Source: Neobacillus drentensis NBRC 102427
GTDB taxonomy: Bacteria > Bacillota > Bacilli > Bacillales > Cytobacillaceae
Direction of reading: 5' to 3'
Length of the DNA: 64,000 nt
NCBI RefSeq assembly: GCF_001591445.1
Contig: NZ_BCUX01000015.1
Coordinates: 21,124 to 85,123 of the forward strand
Shown piece by piece: positions 35,044 to 45,191 of the stretch; position 1 is the first letter of the stretch, and every line of letters begins with the position of its first letter. The notes under the pieces were generated by a model. The model was not told the origin of the DNA, did no database searches, and saw nothing but the letters and a program-made list of their open reading frames with translations. Position numbers and translations under genes: made by a program.

Positions 35044-36555
35044 ATGTACACAGGTAAAGAATATTTGGAAAGCTTGAATGACGGAAGGGTTGTTTATTTA
35101 AACGGTGAAAGAATTAAAGATGTAACGTCACATCCTGCTTATCGAAATTCTGCACGTTCGTATGCAAGAATGTATGATGCCCTTCATGATCCAGCTACAC
35201 GTGATATCTTAACGGCTGAAAATGAATACGGTGATCGAACACACAAATTCTTCATAACTCCTAAAAGTTCACAAGATCTATTAGAAGCAAGGGATGCTAT
35301 TGCTGAATGGTCCAAGCTTAATTATGGATTTATGGGCCGAACTCCAGATTATAAGGCTTCGTTTATTGGTCATTTAGATGCTCTTTCAAATTATTACCAA
35401 GGTTTTGAGGATAATGCGAAAGCATGGTACAAGAAAGCGGCAAAAGAGCTTCATTTTGTTAATCATACCATTATCAACCCACAAGTAGACCGCTCAAAAC
35501 CCCTTCACGAAAATAAAGATGTATTTGTTCGAGCTGTTGCTGAAAAAGATGACGGAATAATTGTAAGCGGTGCCAAAATGGTAGGAACAGCGGCAGCATT
35601 AACTCATTATAACTTCGTTGCGAACTATGGAACCATTGATTTAGGAGATGGCGACCTTAGCCACGCACTTATCTTCTTTGTGCCGATGAATGCACCGGGG
35701 GTAAAAATGATCAGCCGGCAATCGTTCGAACTACAGGCTGCTTTAACGGGAACACCATTCGATTACCCACTTTCAAGTCGGTTTGATGAAAATGATGCCG
35801 TCATTGTTTTAGATAACGTGTTTATTCCATGGGAAGATGTTCTTTGCTACAAAAATATCAATATATCAAATAATTTCGTCCCTGAAAGTGGCTTTGTTAA
35901 CCGCTTCACATTTCACGGTTGTACTCGTCTTGCTGTTAAGCTGGATTTCATGACAGGGCTTTTATTAAAAGCAACGGAAGCAGCCGGAACAAAGAACTTT
36001 AGAGGTGTGCAAGCTCAAATTGGTGAAGTTGTGGCGATACGAAATATGTTCTGGGGATTGTCTACAGCGATGGCAACTGATCCAGATAAAGGACCGAATG
36101 GACTTGTTATGCCAAATGGTGCCTCCAGTGCTGCTTATCGAGCATTAGCACCAATGAGCTGGGTGAGAGTGAAAGGTATTTTTGAACAAGTGGTTGCCGG
36201 TGGTTTAATTCAGCTGCCGTCTAGTTCCAGTGATTTTCTAAATCCTGAATTAAGACCCTTTCTCGATCAATATTACCGCGGAACTGGAATCGATGCTGTG
36301 GATAAAGTGAAATTGTTAAAAATGGTTTGGGATTCGATTGGAACTGAATTTGGAGGAAGACATGAACTGTATGAGGTCAATTATGCAGGCAATCATGAAA
36401 ATATTAGAATGGAAGCCCTATTCCATGCAGAGGCAGTCGGAGCAGCGGATCGTTACAAAGCATTTGTTGATACAGCGTTAAACGATTATGACCTAAATGG
36501 TTGGACAAACAAGACGTGGCTGGACGCAGTAGAAAAAGAAACCGCTAAATTATAA
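35044..36555 (+). CDS. HpaB-family FADH2-dependent aromatic hydroxylase (phenol/4-hydroxyphenylacetate type)
   Basis: 503 residues, usual length for the oxygenase component of two-component flavin monooxygenases (HpaB, PheA). It starts TGKEYLESLNDGRVVYLNGER; the flavin/substrate region includes NHTIINPQVDRSKP, DGIIVSGAKMVGTAAAL and FVPMNAPGVKMISR. It would hydroxylate a phenol ortho to the existing hydroxyl, giving a catechol for the dioxygenase encoded next. The downstream pathway processes unsubstituted or simple catechols, so phenol is the likeliest substrate, as for PheA of Geobacillus. The required flavin reductase is not in the cluster. Confidence 0.88.
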   Translation: MYTGKEYLESLNDGRVVYLNGERIKDVTSHPAYRNSARSYARMYDALHDPATRDILTAENEYGDRTHKFFITPKSSQDLLEARDAIAEWSKLNYGFMGRTPDYKASFIGHLDALSNYYQGFEDNAKAWYKKAAKELHFVNHTIINPQVDRSKPLHENKDVFVRAVAEKDDGIIVSGAKMVGTAAALTHYNFVANYGTIDLGDGDLSHALIFFVPMNAPGVKMISRQSFELQAALTGTPFDYPLSSRFDENDAVIVLDNVFIPWEDVLCYKNINISNNFVPESGFVNRFTFHGCTRLAVKLDFMTGLLLKATEAAGTKNFRGVQAQIGEVVAIRNMFWGLSTAMATDPDKGPNGLVMPNGASSAAYRALAPMSWVRVKGIFEQVVAGGLIQLPSSSSDFLNPELRPFLDQYYRGTGIDAVDKVKLLKMVWDSIGTEFGGRHELYEVNYAGNHENIRMEALFHAEAVGAADRYKAFVDTALNDYDLNGWTNKTWLDAVEKETAKL

Positions 36556-36624
36556 AGCTGGTTAGGTTCTAGCAAGTAAGTAATCTAATCGTTAAATGAA
36601 AATAAAATTAGGGAGGAAATAAAA

Positions 36625-37614
36625 ATGACTTCTTACCAAGAACCAATTTATGATGTTGCGCAGCTGGCTCACGTGGAGATTCTTTCTCCAAAACTTGAAC
36701 AATCAGTAGAATTCTTTACTAGATTTTTAGGAATGGAAGTGACCGCTCGTTCCGGAGGATCCGTTTATCTAAGGGCATATGAAGATTTTTATCATAATAC
36801 TTTGAAAATAACTGAAGCAAAAGAAGCGGGAGTTGGACATGTCGCATGGCGTGCCTCTTCGCCACAAGCACTTCATCGTCGAGTAGAAGAAATTGAAAAA
36901 ACTGGATTAGGCCGCGGGTGGATCGGTGGAGATATTGGTCATGGAGAGGCCTATCAGTTTACAACACCTGATGGTCATTTAATGGAAATCTTATGGGATA
37001 TGGAGTATTACAATGTTAAAGATGACCAAAGATCAAAACTATTAAATCGTCCATCTAAGCGGCCAGATCACGGTGTACCTGTACGTCGTCTCGACCATAT
37101 TAATCTAATGACTTCGAATCCTGGAGCTGATACGGACTTTATGTTGGATACACTAGGCTTCCGGTTAAGAGAGCAAATTCAAAACGACGGCCATGTCCTT
37201 GGAAGCTGGATAAGCGTTTCTAATCTCGTTCATGAAATTGCCTATATGCAAGAGCCTAATGGAGTAAAAGGGAAGCTGCATCACCTGTGCTATTGGTATG
37301 GAATTCCACAAAATCTTTATGATATTGCCGATTTACTTAAAGATCATGGAGTTTTCGTTGAAGTCCCTCCCAATAAACATGGAATCAGCCAAGCTTTCTG
37401 TATGTACGTGATTGAACCAGGCGGAAATAGAATTGAATTGTTCGGAGACGCAGGCTACATTATTACCGACCCAGCCTGGAAACCGATTGTGTGGGATATG
37501 AAGGATGTACCTGGTAACGGAGATACGTGGATTGGGACAGAATTCCCTGTATCCTGGTGGACACAAGGTACACCGCTTACAAAAGTAGAGACTGCTGAAG
37601 TAGTCAAGCCTTAA
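36625..37614 (+). CDS. Catechol 2,3-dioxygenase, copy 1 (PheB-like)
   Basis: 329 residues with two vicinal-oxygen-chelate modules (residues ~10-125 and ~155-280). Iron ligands: His158 in LDHINLMTS, His219 in [10 protein letters not shown], and Glu271 in [10 protein letters not shown]. The overall sequence resembles Geobacillus PheB (about 327 residues). The product of catechol cleavage is 2-hydroxymuconic semialdehyde. GGGAGG precedes ATG; 69 bp after the hydroxylase gene. A second gene for a protein ~92% identical lies at 38887. The two genes differ at many synonymous sites outside one conserved tract. Confidence 0.93.
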   Translation: MTSYQEPIYDVAQLAHVEILSPKLEQSVEFFTRFLGMEVTARSGGSVYLRAYEDFYHNTLKITEAKEAGVGHVAWRASSPQALHRRVEEIEKTGLGRGWIGGDIGHGEAYQFTTPDGHLMEILWDMEYYNVKDDQRSKLLNRPSKRPDHGVPVRRLDHINLMTSNPGADTDFMLDTLGFRLREQIQNDGHVLGSWISVSNLVHEIAYMQEPNGVKGKLHHLCYWYGIPQNLYDIADLLKDHGVFVEVPPNKHGISQAFCMYVIEPGGNRIELFGDAGYIITDPAWKPIVWDMKDVPGNGDTWIGTEFPVSWWTQGTPLTKVETAEVVKP

Positions 37615-37876
37615 TTGAAAGGGCTTACAATTTAAAGTTAGCTGTTAATAAAAAACTGGGGGCAAATCTTTTTTACATCGTTCGGTTTAATTCTGAATTT
37701 GCCTCCTTATCTCCAAACAATTTGTACAAAGTTATCTTCTCGACTTTGGAGTAGAACATGTTGTGGCTGTTTTAACTTTACATATGGGTGCCGTGGAGAA
37801 TGAAACATGACTAGAATCAAAAGCGACTCTGACAGTTGAATCAATGGGATAAAGGTAAATAAAATTGAGAATAAAT

Positions 37877-38650
37877 TCATCTTTTCCAGTAGCCCAGTCT
37901 CTCAGAAATTAGATCTCCGGAACGGATTAGTTCACTAGCAAAATAGTGAATCCGCTGTTTCGAGAATCGGGAACTTGGTCCGACTAAATTGATAGCGGCA
38001 ATGACTTTACCAGTATGATCTCTTACTGGAGCAGATACGGACGTCACTCCTAGATTGAATTCTTCAACGCTGACTGAATATCCTTGATTTAGTATGGTTT
38101 TCAACTCTTGACGGAAAATATCTGGATCTGTAATGGTATGTGGAGTGATAGAATCTAGTCCATTTCGCGTCACAAGATCAACAATGTAGCTTCCAATGTG
38201 GGCAAGAAGGAGTTTACCTGAGCTCGTACAATGCGCATAATTTTGAAATCCTAAGTGCGATGGTAGGTTATACGAGTTTTTACTCTCTACTTTGCATAAA
38301 TAAACTACGTGACTTTCTTCTAAGATTGCTAGATGAGCTGTTTCTCCACATTTATTAGCTAAATTTGTGAGGACTGGAAGTGATTCAGTGTGTAGATCGA
38401 TGTTGCCAAGGACAATGGAGCTCAATTCTACAACAGCTAAGCCCAATTCATATTTATTGGTTTCGGCATTTTTATGAACTAATCCTTCAGAAGCAAGTGT
38501 TGCAAGAATTCTTTGGACACTGCTTTTCCCTAATCCAAGTTCAGCAGCAAGTTCACGCACCCCTTTTTGTGGTTGGTCCATTTTAAAAGAACGTAAAATT
38601 TTGATTGCATTTCTTACGGATGAGAGTAAATTATCTTGTTCCTCTTTCAT
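37877..38650 (-). CDS. IclR family transcriptional regulator
   Basis: 257 residues: N-terminal winged helix (SSVRNAIKILRSFKMD, VRELAAELGLGKSSVQRILATLASEGLV) and a C-terminal GAF-like effector domain (AHCTSSGKLLLAHIG, EFNLGVTSVSAPVRDHTGKVIAAINLVG). It sits between the two dioxygenase genes and is divergent from copy 2, so it probably controls the lower-pathway operon from the palindrome at 38794-38817. The effector may be a pathway intermediate; activator or repressor mode cannot be read. Confidence 0.9.
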   Translation of the reverse strand: MKEEQDNLLSSVRNAIKILRSFKMDQPQKGVRELAAELGLGKSSVQRILATLASEGLVHKNAETNKYELGLAVVELSSIVLGNIDLHTESLPVLTNLANKCGETAHLAILEESHVVYLCKVESKNSYNLPSHLGFQNYAHCTSSGKLLLAHIGSYIVDLVTRNGLDSITPHTITDPDIFRQELKTILNQGYSVSVEEFNLGVTSVSAPVRDHTGKVIAAINLVGPSSRFSKQRIHYFASELIRSGDLISERLGYWKR

Positions 38651-38793
38651 ATTTTCCTCCGATTATGAAAAAATATATAAAAAATCAGAAAGTGTCCCAT
38701 ATGAAGGGACAGCTTGTTGAAGGCAACAATCAAGACTATTAAGATATAAGTACACACTAGGTTTTAGACAATTCAGAAAGTTTTAAAGGCGAA

Positions 38794-38817
38794 TATAATG
38801 TAAACGGTATCATTATA
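38794..38817. promoter_or_regulatory. Inverted repeat, candidate IclR operator/promoter of the lower operon
   Basis: TATAATG - 10 bp - CATTATA in the divergent region, 70 bp before dioxygenase copy 2. It overlaps a -10-like TATAAT, as expected for a regulated promoter. Confidence 0.5.
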
Positions 38818-38886
38818 CAGTGTATTTCGTCAATACGGTTGATTATGTATTACTAAAAAATTAAGAGATCTAGGGAGGAACGGGAT

Positions 38887-39876
38887 ATGACGAATTTTAT
38901 GGAACCAATTTTTGATGTGGCACAGCTAGCACACGTGGAGATTCTTTCTCCAAAACTTGAACAGTCAGTTGAATTTTTTACACGGTTTTTAGGGATGGAA
39001 GTAACTGCTCGTTCTGGTCAATCGGTTTATCTTCGCGCTTATGAGGATTTCTACCACAATACATTAAAAATAACGGAGTCAAAAGAAGCGGGAGTAGGAC
39101 ACGTCGCATGGCGTGCAACTTCCCCTCAAGCTCTTCAACGACGAGTCGAGGAAATCGAAAAAACCGGATTGGGCAAAGGTTGGATCGAGGGGGATGTGGG
39201 TCATGGAGAGGCCTATCAGTTTATGACACCGGATGGTCATTTAATGGAAATTTTATGGGATGTGGAGTATTACAAGGTTCAAGATGACCAAAGATCAAAA
39301 CTATTGAATCGTCCATCCAAGCGGCCAGATCGTGGTGTGCCCGTCCGTCGTCTCGATCATATTAATCTAATGACATCTAATCCCGGTGCTGATACGGACT
39401 TTATGCTAGATACACTTGGCTTCCGGTTGAGAGAGCAAATTCAAAACAACGGTCATGTCCTTGGAAGTTGGATTAGCGTATCTAATCTTGTTCATGAAAT
39501 CGCCTATATGCAAGAGCCAAATGGAGTAAAAGGGAAGCTCCATCATCTTTGCTACTGGTATGGAATTCCACAAAATCTTTATGATATTGCCGATTTACTT
39601 AAAGATCATGGAGTATTCGTTGAAGTCCCTCCCAATAAACATGGAATCAGCCAAGCGTTCTGTATGTACGTGATTGAGCCAGGCGGAAACAGAATTGAAC
39701 TGTTTGGTGACGCAGGCTATATTATCACCGATCCAGCCTGGAAACCGGTTGTGTGGGAAATGAAGGATGTACCTGGCTACGGGGATACTTGGATTGGTAC
39801 CGAATTCCCTGAATCTTGGTGGACGCAAGGTACACCGATTACAGCTCCCCAGCCAATAGAAGTAGTAAAACCTTAA
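38887..39876 (+). CDS. Catechol 2,3-dioxygenase, copy 2
   Basis: 329 residues, about 27 substitutions from copy 1 by eye, none of them at the iron ligands and none between residue 189 and the C-terminal ~40. It begins [16 protein letters not shown]. It is the first gene of a long, tightly packed operon encoding the rest of the meta pathway, while copy 1 lies behind the hydroxylase. The substitutions cluster in the N-terminal domain and the tail. AGGGAGG precedes ATG. Confidence 0.93.
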   Translation: MTNFMEPIFDVAQLAHVEILSPKLEQSVEFFTRFLGMEVTARSGQSVYLRAYEDFYHNTLKITESKEAGVGHVAWRATSPQALQRRVEEIEKTGLGKGWIEGDVGHGEAYQFMTPDGHLMEILWDVEYYKVQDDQRSKLLNRPSKRPDRGVPVRRLDHINLMTSNPGADTDFMLDTLGFRLREQIQNNGHVLGSWISVSNLVHEIAYMQEPNGVKGKLHHLCYWYGIPQNLYDIADLLKDHGVFVEVPPNKHGISQAFCMYVIEPGGNRIELFGDAGYIITDPAWKPVVWEMKDVPGYGDTWIGTEFPESWWTQGTPITAPQPIEVVKP

Positions 39877-39909
39877 TGGATATATTAATAGAAAGTGGGG
39901 TGTAAGGTC

Positions 39910-40821
39910 TTGTCTAAAGTAAAAGCTGCAATTTTAGGGTCGGGAAACATTGGAACAGACCTAATGTACAAAATTTTAAAAAATGAAGGGAATATGGAGC
40001 TAGCTTTGGTAGCAGGTATTGACCCAAATTCAGAAGGACTGGCAAGAGCTCAGGCGAAGGGAATTCGTACGAGCCATCACGGATTGGATGCTATTTTGGA
40101 GGACTCAGAGATTAAAATTGTCTTTGATGCGACAAGCGCAAAAGCACATAAGTTGAATGCACCATCACTACGTGAACAGGGTAAATTAGCCATTGATATG
40201 ACCCCTGCGGCAATCGGACCGTTTGTCGTGCCAACCGTAAATTTAAAGGAACATATTGAATCCATGAATGTTAACTTGATTTCCTGTGGAGGCCAGGCAA
40301 CGACGCCTCTTGTTTACGCTGTCAATCGTGTAGCAAGTGTTCACTATGCGGAGGTTATAACAACCGCAGCGAGTGTTTCGATTGGTCCGGGAACAAGACA
40401 AAACGTGGATGAATTTGTTCAAACGACCGCGAATGCTGTTCAACAAGTTGGCGGAGCTAAACTAGCGAGGGCGATTCCGGTGTTTAATCCGGCAGAACCA
40501 CCTATTAATATGACCAATTCTGTTTATGCAGTGATAAAAGAAGAGTTTGATGAAGAAGCTGTCATTGCATCTATTCAATCGATTGTTGCGGAGATTTCAA
40601 GTTATATTCCAGGATACAGATTAAAAGGCATTCCCTTTATCGATTACCGTGACACACCTTGGGGACGGCTACCAACAGTGGTAATCATGAATGAGGTTGT
40701 CGGTGATGGAGACTTTTTCCCGACCTATGCGGGGAATTTGGATATCATGACAGCATCAGCGTATAAAGTGGGAGATTTATATGCCGCACATTTCCTTGGA
40801 ACTAAGGAGGTAAGCCGATGA
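39910..40821 (+). CDS. dmpF: Acetaldehyde dehydrogenase (acylating)
   Basis: 303 residues from TTG 39910 (an in-frame GTG at 39895 lies in the binding site AAAGTGGGG). NAD-binding loop GSGNIGTD near residues 9-16; catalytic Cys in [16 protein letters not shown]. It converts acetaldehyde, channelled from the aldolase, to acetyl-CoA with NAD and CoA. Length and gene order match DmpF/MhpF/BphJ. It overlaps the aldolase gene by 4 bp, as expected for subunits of one channelling complex. Confidence 0.93.
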   Translation: MSKVKAAILGSGNIGTDLMYKILKNEGNMELALVAGIDPNSEGLARAQAKGIRTSHHGLDAILEDSEIKIVFDATSAKAHKLNAPSLREQGKLAIDMTPAAIGPFVVPTVNLKEHIESMNVNLISCGGQATTPLVYAVNRVASVHYAEVITTAASVSIGPGTRQNVDEFVQTTANAVQQVGGAKLARAIPVFNPAEPPINMTNSVYAVIKEEFDEEAVIASIQSIVAEISSYIPGYRLKGIPFIDYRDTPWGRLPTVVIMNEVVGDGDFFPTYAGNLDIMTASAYKVGDLYAAHFLGTKEVSR

Positions 40822-41831
40822 AGATTCCTAGACTGACAGATACCACACTAAGAGATGGCGACCACGCTGTTAGCCATAGTTATACTCCAGAAATGGTCCG
40901 GACGATTGTTCAAAATTTAGATGAAGCAGGTGTACCTGTTATCGAAGTTAGCCATGGTTCTGGCTTGAATGGGTCGACGATACAGCAGGGTTTTTCAAAA
41001 TACTCCGAATTTGATTTGATTAAAGTGGCAGTAGAAACAGCGAAACAAGCAAAAATTGCCTCCTTATTCGTTCCTGGAATTGGAACGAGCAATGAACTAA
41101 GACAGGCTGCAGAATTAGGCATTTCTATCCTCCGTATCGCCGTTCATTGTACCGAGGCAGATGTAACGGAGCAGTATTTCCGACTTGCGAAAGAATTAGG
41201 CCTCGAGGCAGTTGGCTTTTTAATGATGTCTCATACTCAACCGGCTAATGTGCTGGTTGAGCAGGCAAAGCTAATGGAATCATACGGTGCTGATTGCGTC
41301 TATGTGGTCGATTCTGCGGGGGCACTTGTTCAAAGTGGTGTCAGGGAAAGAGTTTCTGCACTAAAAGAGGCGTTGTCCATCGAAGTCGGTTTTCACGCTC
41401 ATAATAATCTTGGTTTAGCGATTGGAAATACCATAACAGCGCTTGAAGCCGGAGCAGACCAAATTGACGGTACCCTTAGGGGACTAGGGGCTGGTGCAGG
41501 GAATGCACCGACTGAAGTACTTGTCGCTGTACTTAATAAAATGAACCTGGATACAGGAATAAATCTTTCCATTTTAATGGATGTCGCCGAGGAAGTAGTG
41601 GCTCCGTTGATGCAGACTCCGATCGTGATCGATCGTGACAACTTATCTAGCGGATATGCAGGAGTGTATAACAGCTTTTTATTACATGTTAGGCATGCTG
41701 CCGAAAAGTTCGGTGTAAGGGCTTCAGAAATTATGGAAGAATTGGGTAAAAGGAAAGCAGTTGCTGGTCAGGAAGACTGGATTTTAGATGTGGCGGTCGA
41801 ACTAGCAGAGAAAAAAGCATTAAAGGTTTAA
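40818..41831 (+). CDS. dmpG: 4-hydroxy-2-oxovalerate aldolase
   Basis: 337 residues. HMGL-like TIM barrel: [16 protein letters not shown] carries the metal Asp and catalytic His, and [15 protein letters not shown] has the two metal-binding His; a C-terminal helical communication domain contacts the dehydrogenase. It splits 4-hydroxy-2-oxovalerate to pyruvate and acetaldehyde. ATG overlaps the upstream stop (ATGA). DmpG-type by length and context. Confidence 0.94.
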   Translation: MKIPRLTDTTLRDGDHAVSHSYTPEMVRTIVQNLDEAGVPVIEVSHGSGLNGSTIQQGFSKYSEFDLIKVAVETAKQAKIASLFVPGIGTSNELRQAAELGISILRIAVHCTEADVTEQYFRLAKELGLEAVGFLMMSHTQPANVLVEQAKLMESYGADCVYVVDSAGALVQSGVRERVSALKEALSIEVGFHAHNNLGLAIGNTITALEAGADQIDGTLRGLGAGAGNAPTEVLVAVLNKMNLDTGINLSILMDVAEEVVAPLMQTPIVIDRDNLSSGYAGVYNSFLLHVRHAAEKFGVRASEIMEELGKRKAVAGQEDWILDVAVELAEKKALKV

Positions 41832-41855
41832 GGGTAGAAAGAGGAGGAATAAGTT

Positions 41856-42635
41856 GTGACGATCATTCTTGAAGCTGCAACTCGCTTATTGGAAGCCGAG
41901 GAAACAAAGCAGGTTATTGAACCGTTAACGGCTTCCTATCCGGGGATTACAGTGGATGAAGCCTACCATACACAATTAGAGATTATCCGTAGAAAAGTCG
42001 ATAATGGCGGAATCATTGTTGGGAAAAAAATTGGGGCAACAAGCAAAGCCATTCAAACTATGTTTGGCGTCAACCAGCCTGATTATGGTCATTTATTGGC
42101 TGATATGATGCATGTCGAAGGTGAAACAATTTCACTTGAACAATATATTCAGCCAAAAGTAGAATTTGAGATTGCTTTTAAATTGAAAAAGGATTTAAAA
42201 GGTCCTAATGTTTCCATACTTGATGTCATTGAAGCAACAGATTATATTGTTCCGGCAATTGAAGTGATTGATAGCCGCATTCGAGATTGGCAGATCAAAT
42301 TTGAAGACACCGTTGCGGACAATGGATCTTCTGCTTGTGCGATTATTGGCGGGAAACCGACGAAGCTTGAAGGACTGGATCTTACCCATATTGGAATGGT
42401 TGCTTATCGAAACGGAGATATGATTGATTCAGGTGCGGGTGCAGCCGTCCTTGGAAATCCGCTCCGTTCAATTGCTTGGCTTGCGAATTCATTAGGAAAA
42501 TATGATGTGGCCTTAAAATCCGGGGAAATCGTTCTTTCTGGTGCTTTGACCAGTGCAATCGAAGTGAATGAGAATGACACGTTTACTGCTGAGTTTGCTC
42601 ATATTGGTTCCGTCACAGCCTCCTTTAAACGATAA
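41856..42635 (+). CDS. dmpE: 2-keto-4-pentenoate (2-hydroxypenta-2,4-dienoate) hydratase
   Basis: 259 residues from GTG with GAGGAGG upstream. Fumarylacetoacetase-like fold: GKKIGATSKAIQTMFGVNQPDYGHLLADM near residues 50-80, QPKVEFEIAFKL with metal-binding Glu residues, and DTVADNGSSA. It adds water to 2-hydroxypenta-2,4-dienoate to make the aldolase substrate. The paralogous gene that follows encodes the decarboxylase; assigning which is which rests on the GVNQPDYG motif here, resembling MhpD/DmpE. Confidence 0.8.
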   Translation: MTIILEAATRLLEAEETKQVIEPLTASYPGITVDEAYHTQLEIIRRKVDNGGIIVGKKIGATSKAIQTMFGVNQPDYGHLLADMMHVEGETISLEQYIQPKVEFEIAFKLKKDLKGPNVSILDVIEATDYIVPAIEVIDSRIRDWQIKFEDTVADNGSSACAIIGGKPTKLEGLDLTHIGMVAYRNGDMIDSGAGAAVLGNPLRSIAWLANSLGKYDVALKSGEIVLSGALTSAIEVNENDTFTAEFAHIGSVTASFKR

Positions 42636-42657
42636 AAAAAGAAACTAGGTGATTTAC

Positions 42658-43449
42658 ATGATTAAGACAGATGTGATTGATCAAATCGCTTTTGAACTAT
42701 ACGAGGCGGAAAAACAGAAAAAGTCGGTTAATAAGTTTGTTGAAGCCTATCCTGAACTGGATGAAGCATTAGCCTACCAGGTACAAGAACGCTTAATTGA
42801 AATGAAATGCAAGGAAGAAAACACAAAACGAGTCGGACGAAAGCTTGGATTAACGAGTAAGGCAAAACAAGTAATGATGGGTGTTCATGAACCTTCTTAT
42901 GGGGTATTGCTAGAAAGCATGCAACTGTTTGAAGGGGAACGTATTTCGCTTTCACCCTTTATCCATGCAAAAGTGGAACCGGAAATAGCTTTTATATTCA
43001 AAAATGAAGTAAAAGGCCCGCATGTAACGGTAGCAGATATACTGGCTGCAACAGCATATATAGCTCCTGCACTCGAGATCATTGACAGCAGGTTCCAAGG
43101 TTTTAGCTTTACACTGGCAGATGCAGTTGCCGATAATTCCTCTTCTTCCCGTTTTATTATAGGAGAAAGATTCTATTCACCGGAAAATTTCGATTTGAAA
43201 TTGATGGGAATGGTCTTCAAGCAAAACGGAGAAGTAGTTGCTACGGGTGCTGGGGCAGCTGTGATGGGGCATCCGGCAAGGGCGATTGCCTGGCTAGCAA
43301 ATAGATTATATAAGGTTGGACAGAGCATTCAACCAGGTGAAGTCGTGTTAAGTGGTTCCTTATCAGCCGCAATGAAGATTGAAACGGGTGACCATTTTTC
43401 CGCAAGCTTTGATGGGCTTGGTTCAGTAGAGGCAGTATTTACTGAATAA
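42658..43449 (+). CDS. dmpH: 4-oxalocrotonate (2-oxo-3-hexenedioate) decarboxylase
   Basis: 263 residues from ATG 42658 (the upstream in-frame GTG is part of AGGTGA). Paralogue of the hydratase with the same fold: GRKLGLTSKAKQVMMGVHEPSYGVLLESM, HAKVEPEIAFIFKNEV, DAVADNSSSS. The LTSKAKQ and PSYG features resemble DmpH/XylI. In other bacteria the decarboxylase and hydratase form a complex, consistent with adjacent genes. The decarboxylase/hydratase assignment of the pair could be swapped. Confidence 0.8.
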   Translation: MIKTDVIDQIAFELYEAEKQKKSVNKFVEAYPELDEALAYQVQERLIEMKCKEENTKRVGRKLGLTSKAKQVMMGVHEPSYGVLLESMQLFEGERISLSPFIHAKVEPEIAFIFKNEVKGPHVTVADILAATAYIAPALEIIDSRFQGFSFTLADAVADNSSSSRFIIGERFYSPENFDLKLMGMVFKQNGEVVATGAGAAVMGHPARAIAWLANRLYKVGQSIQPGEVVLSGSLSAAMKIETGDHFSASFDGLGSVEAVFTE

Positions 43450-43476
43450 ACAACAAGGTGAAGGGAGAGAGTTTTT

Positions 43477-43677
43477 ATGCCATTTATTCAGATTAATATT
43501 CTTAAAGGCAGGTCGCCTGAAAAGAAAGAACGTTTGATTAGAGAAGTATCTGACTTAGTATCTGAAGTGTTAGAATCTCCTGTTCAAAATGTGCGTGTGA
43601 TGATCAATGAAGTAGAACCAGAACATTGGGGTATCGCGGGAGATTCAGTTAAAAAAAGAAATGAGGTTTCAACATGA
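43477..43677 (+). CDS. dmpI: 4-oxalocrotonate tautomerase
   Basis: 66 residues, near the usual 62. After Met removal Pro-1 becomes the catalytic base (MPFIQINILKGRSPEKKERL), and an Arg of the R11 type follows in the first helix. It interconverts 2-hydroxymuconate and 2-oxo-3-hexenedioate before decarboxylation. The stop overlaps the next start by 4 bp (ATGA). Confidence 0.92.
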   Translation: MPFIQINILKGRSPEKKERLIREVSDLVSEVLESPVQNVRVMINEVEPEHWGIAGDSVKKRNEVST

Positions 43678-45146
43678 CTAAAATACAAACCGGAGTAAGG
43701 GAAGTTGGTTTATATATAAACGGTGAGTATGTGCAAGCATGCAATGGGGCAACTTTTGATGTGAAAAACCCTGCTACGCAAGAAATCATTGCGAAAGTAA
43801 GTGAAGCGACAGAAGAAGATGTCGATAAAGCCTGTCGTGCTGCAAGGGATGCTTTTGAAAAGGGTCCATGGCGGACAATGACTGTAGCGGAGCGTTGCGC
43901 AAAACTTCGCCGCATGGCTGAAATTATCCTCGAAAGGAAAGAAGAAATCGCTCGACTAGACGCGACAGATGTTGGGAAGCCATTTCACTCTGCCGTCCAG
44001 CACGAGGTTCCGCGCGCTGCGAACAATATCAAGTTCTTTGCAGATTTCATGGAACAACAGGGTGGAGAAACGTATCCGATGGAAGAAGCATATTTGAACT
44101 ATACTCGGTACGAACCAGTTGGGGTTGCGGCGCTCATTACACCTTGGAATGTTCCGTTCATGCTGACAACTTGGAAGCTGGGCCCATGTCTTGCTGCCGG
44201 GAATACTGCGGTGATTAAGCCGGCGGAAATGACCCCGCTATCTGTTTCCTTACTTGGTGAAATCGCGAAAGAAGCTGGCATTCCAGATGGTGTCGTCAAC
44301 GTCGTTCATGGTCTTGGAGGAGTGGTAGGTAATGCACTGACAACTCACCCAGAGGTAGACTTGGTGTCGTTCACAGGCTCTACTGCTACTGGGAAAAGAA
44401 TCATGAAGAGTGGCGCAGATACCTTGAAAAAAGTATCCTTTGAACTAGGTGGAAAGGCAGCTAATATCGTGTTTGAAGATGCAAATCTTGATAAAGCCAT
44501 CCCCGTTTCCATTCAAGCTGCGTTTATGAATTCCGGGCAAATATGTCTCGCGGGTTCAAGAATTTTAGTTCAACGCTCCATCTTTGACGAGTTTCTTGAA
44601 AGATTTAAGCAAGCAGCAATGGAACTAAAAGTGGGCGATCCACAGGATGTTGAGACAAAAATGGGTCCAGTCGTTAGTGAAGAACATTATAAAAAGGTCA
44701 CGAGCTACCTTGAAATTGCCAAAGAAGAAAATGCGACCTTGATCTGTGGTGGAAAGAGGCCTGATCTGCCTGAATATTTACAAGAAGGGTATTATTTAGA
44801 ACCGACTGTGTATGTTCAGGAAAATTCAAAAGCGCGGATTTGCCAGGAAGAAATTTTTGGGCCAATCGTCACGATTATCCCATTTGATACCGAAGAAGAA
44901 GCACTGCGAATTGCTAACGATACCGATTATGGATTGAATGGTGTCGTCTGGACGGAAAATCTGCAACGTGCGCACAGAATTTCTCATGCGGTTCGAGCAG
45001 GGACGATTTGGGTGAACTGCTGGTTTGTTCGCGATTTACGAGCTCCCTTTGGCGGATTTAAGAAAAGCGGAATGGGTCGTGAAGGCGGCCATCACAGCCT
45101 GGAATTTTTTACCGAAGCGAAAAATATTTGTATTGCATTGAAGTAG
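43674..45146 (+). CDS. dmpC: 2-hydroxymuconic semialdehyde dehydrogenase
   Basis: 490 residues, aldehyde dehydrogenase superfamily. NAD-binding SFTGSTATGKRI, catalytic Glu in FELGGKAANIVFEDA, catalytic Cys in NSGQICLAGSR, and the C-terminal PFGGFKKSGMGREGG. It oxidises the ring-cleavage product to 2-hydroxymuconate, committing carbon to the oxalocrotonate branch. Translationally coupled to the tautomerase. As no hydrolase (DmpD/XylF) gene is present, this branch is probably the only route. Confidence 0.92.
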   Translation: MTKIQTGVREVGLYINGEYVQACNGATFDVKNPATQEIIAKVSEATEEDVDKACRAARDAFEKGPWRTMTVAERCAKLRRMAEIILERKEEIARLDATDVGKPFHSAVQHEVPRAANNIKFFADFMEQQGGETYPMEEAYLNYTRYEPVGVAALITPWNVPFMLTTWKLGPCLAAGNTAVIKPAEMTPLSVSLLGEIAKEAGIPDGVVNVVHGLGGVVGNALTTHPEVDLVSFTGSTATGKRIMKSGADTLKKVSFELGGKAANIVFEDANLDKAIPVSIQAAFMNSGQICLAGSRILVQRSIFDEFLERFKQAAMELKVGDPQDVETKMGPVVSEEHYKKVTSYLEIAKEENATLICGGKRPDLPEYLQEGYYLEPTVYVQENSKARICQEEIFGPIVTIIPFDTEEEALRIANDTDYGLNGVVWTENLQRAHRISHAVRAGTIWVNCWFVRDLRAPFGGFKKSGMGREGGHHSLEFFTEAKNICIALK

Positions 45147-45191
45147 TTTTTTGACATTGAAGAATAGGAGGAAAATAAAGAGTAGGACAAA

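Noticed and set aside
36625..39876. Dioxygenase duplication as an assembly artefact
   Set aside because: The copies differ at many synonymous and ~27 amino-acid positions and have different flanks, so they are genuine separate genes in this sequence.
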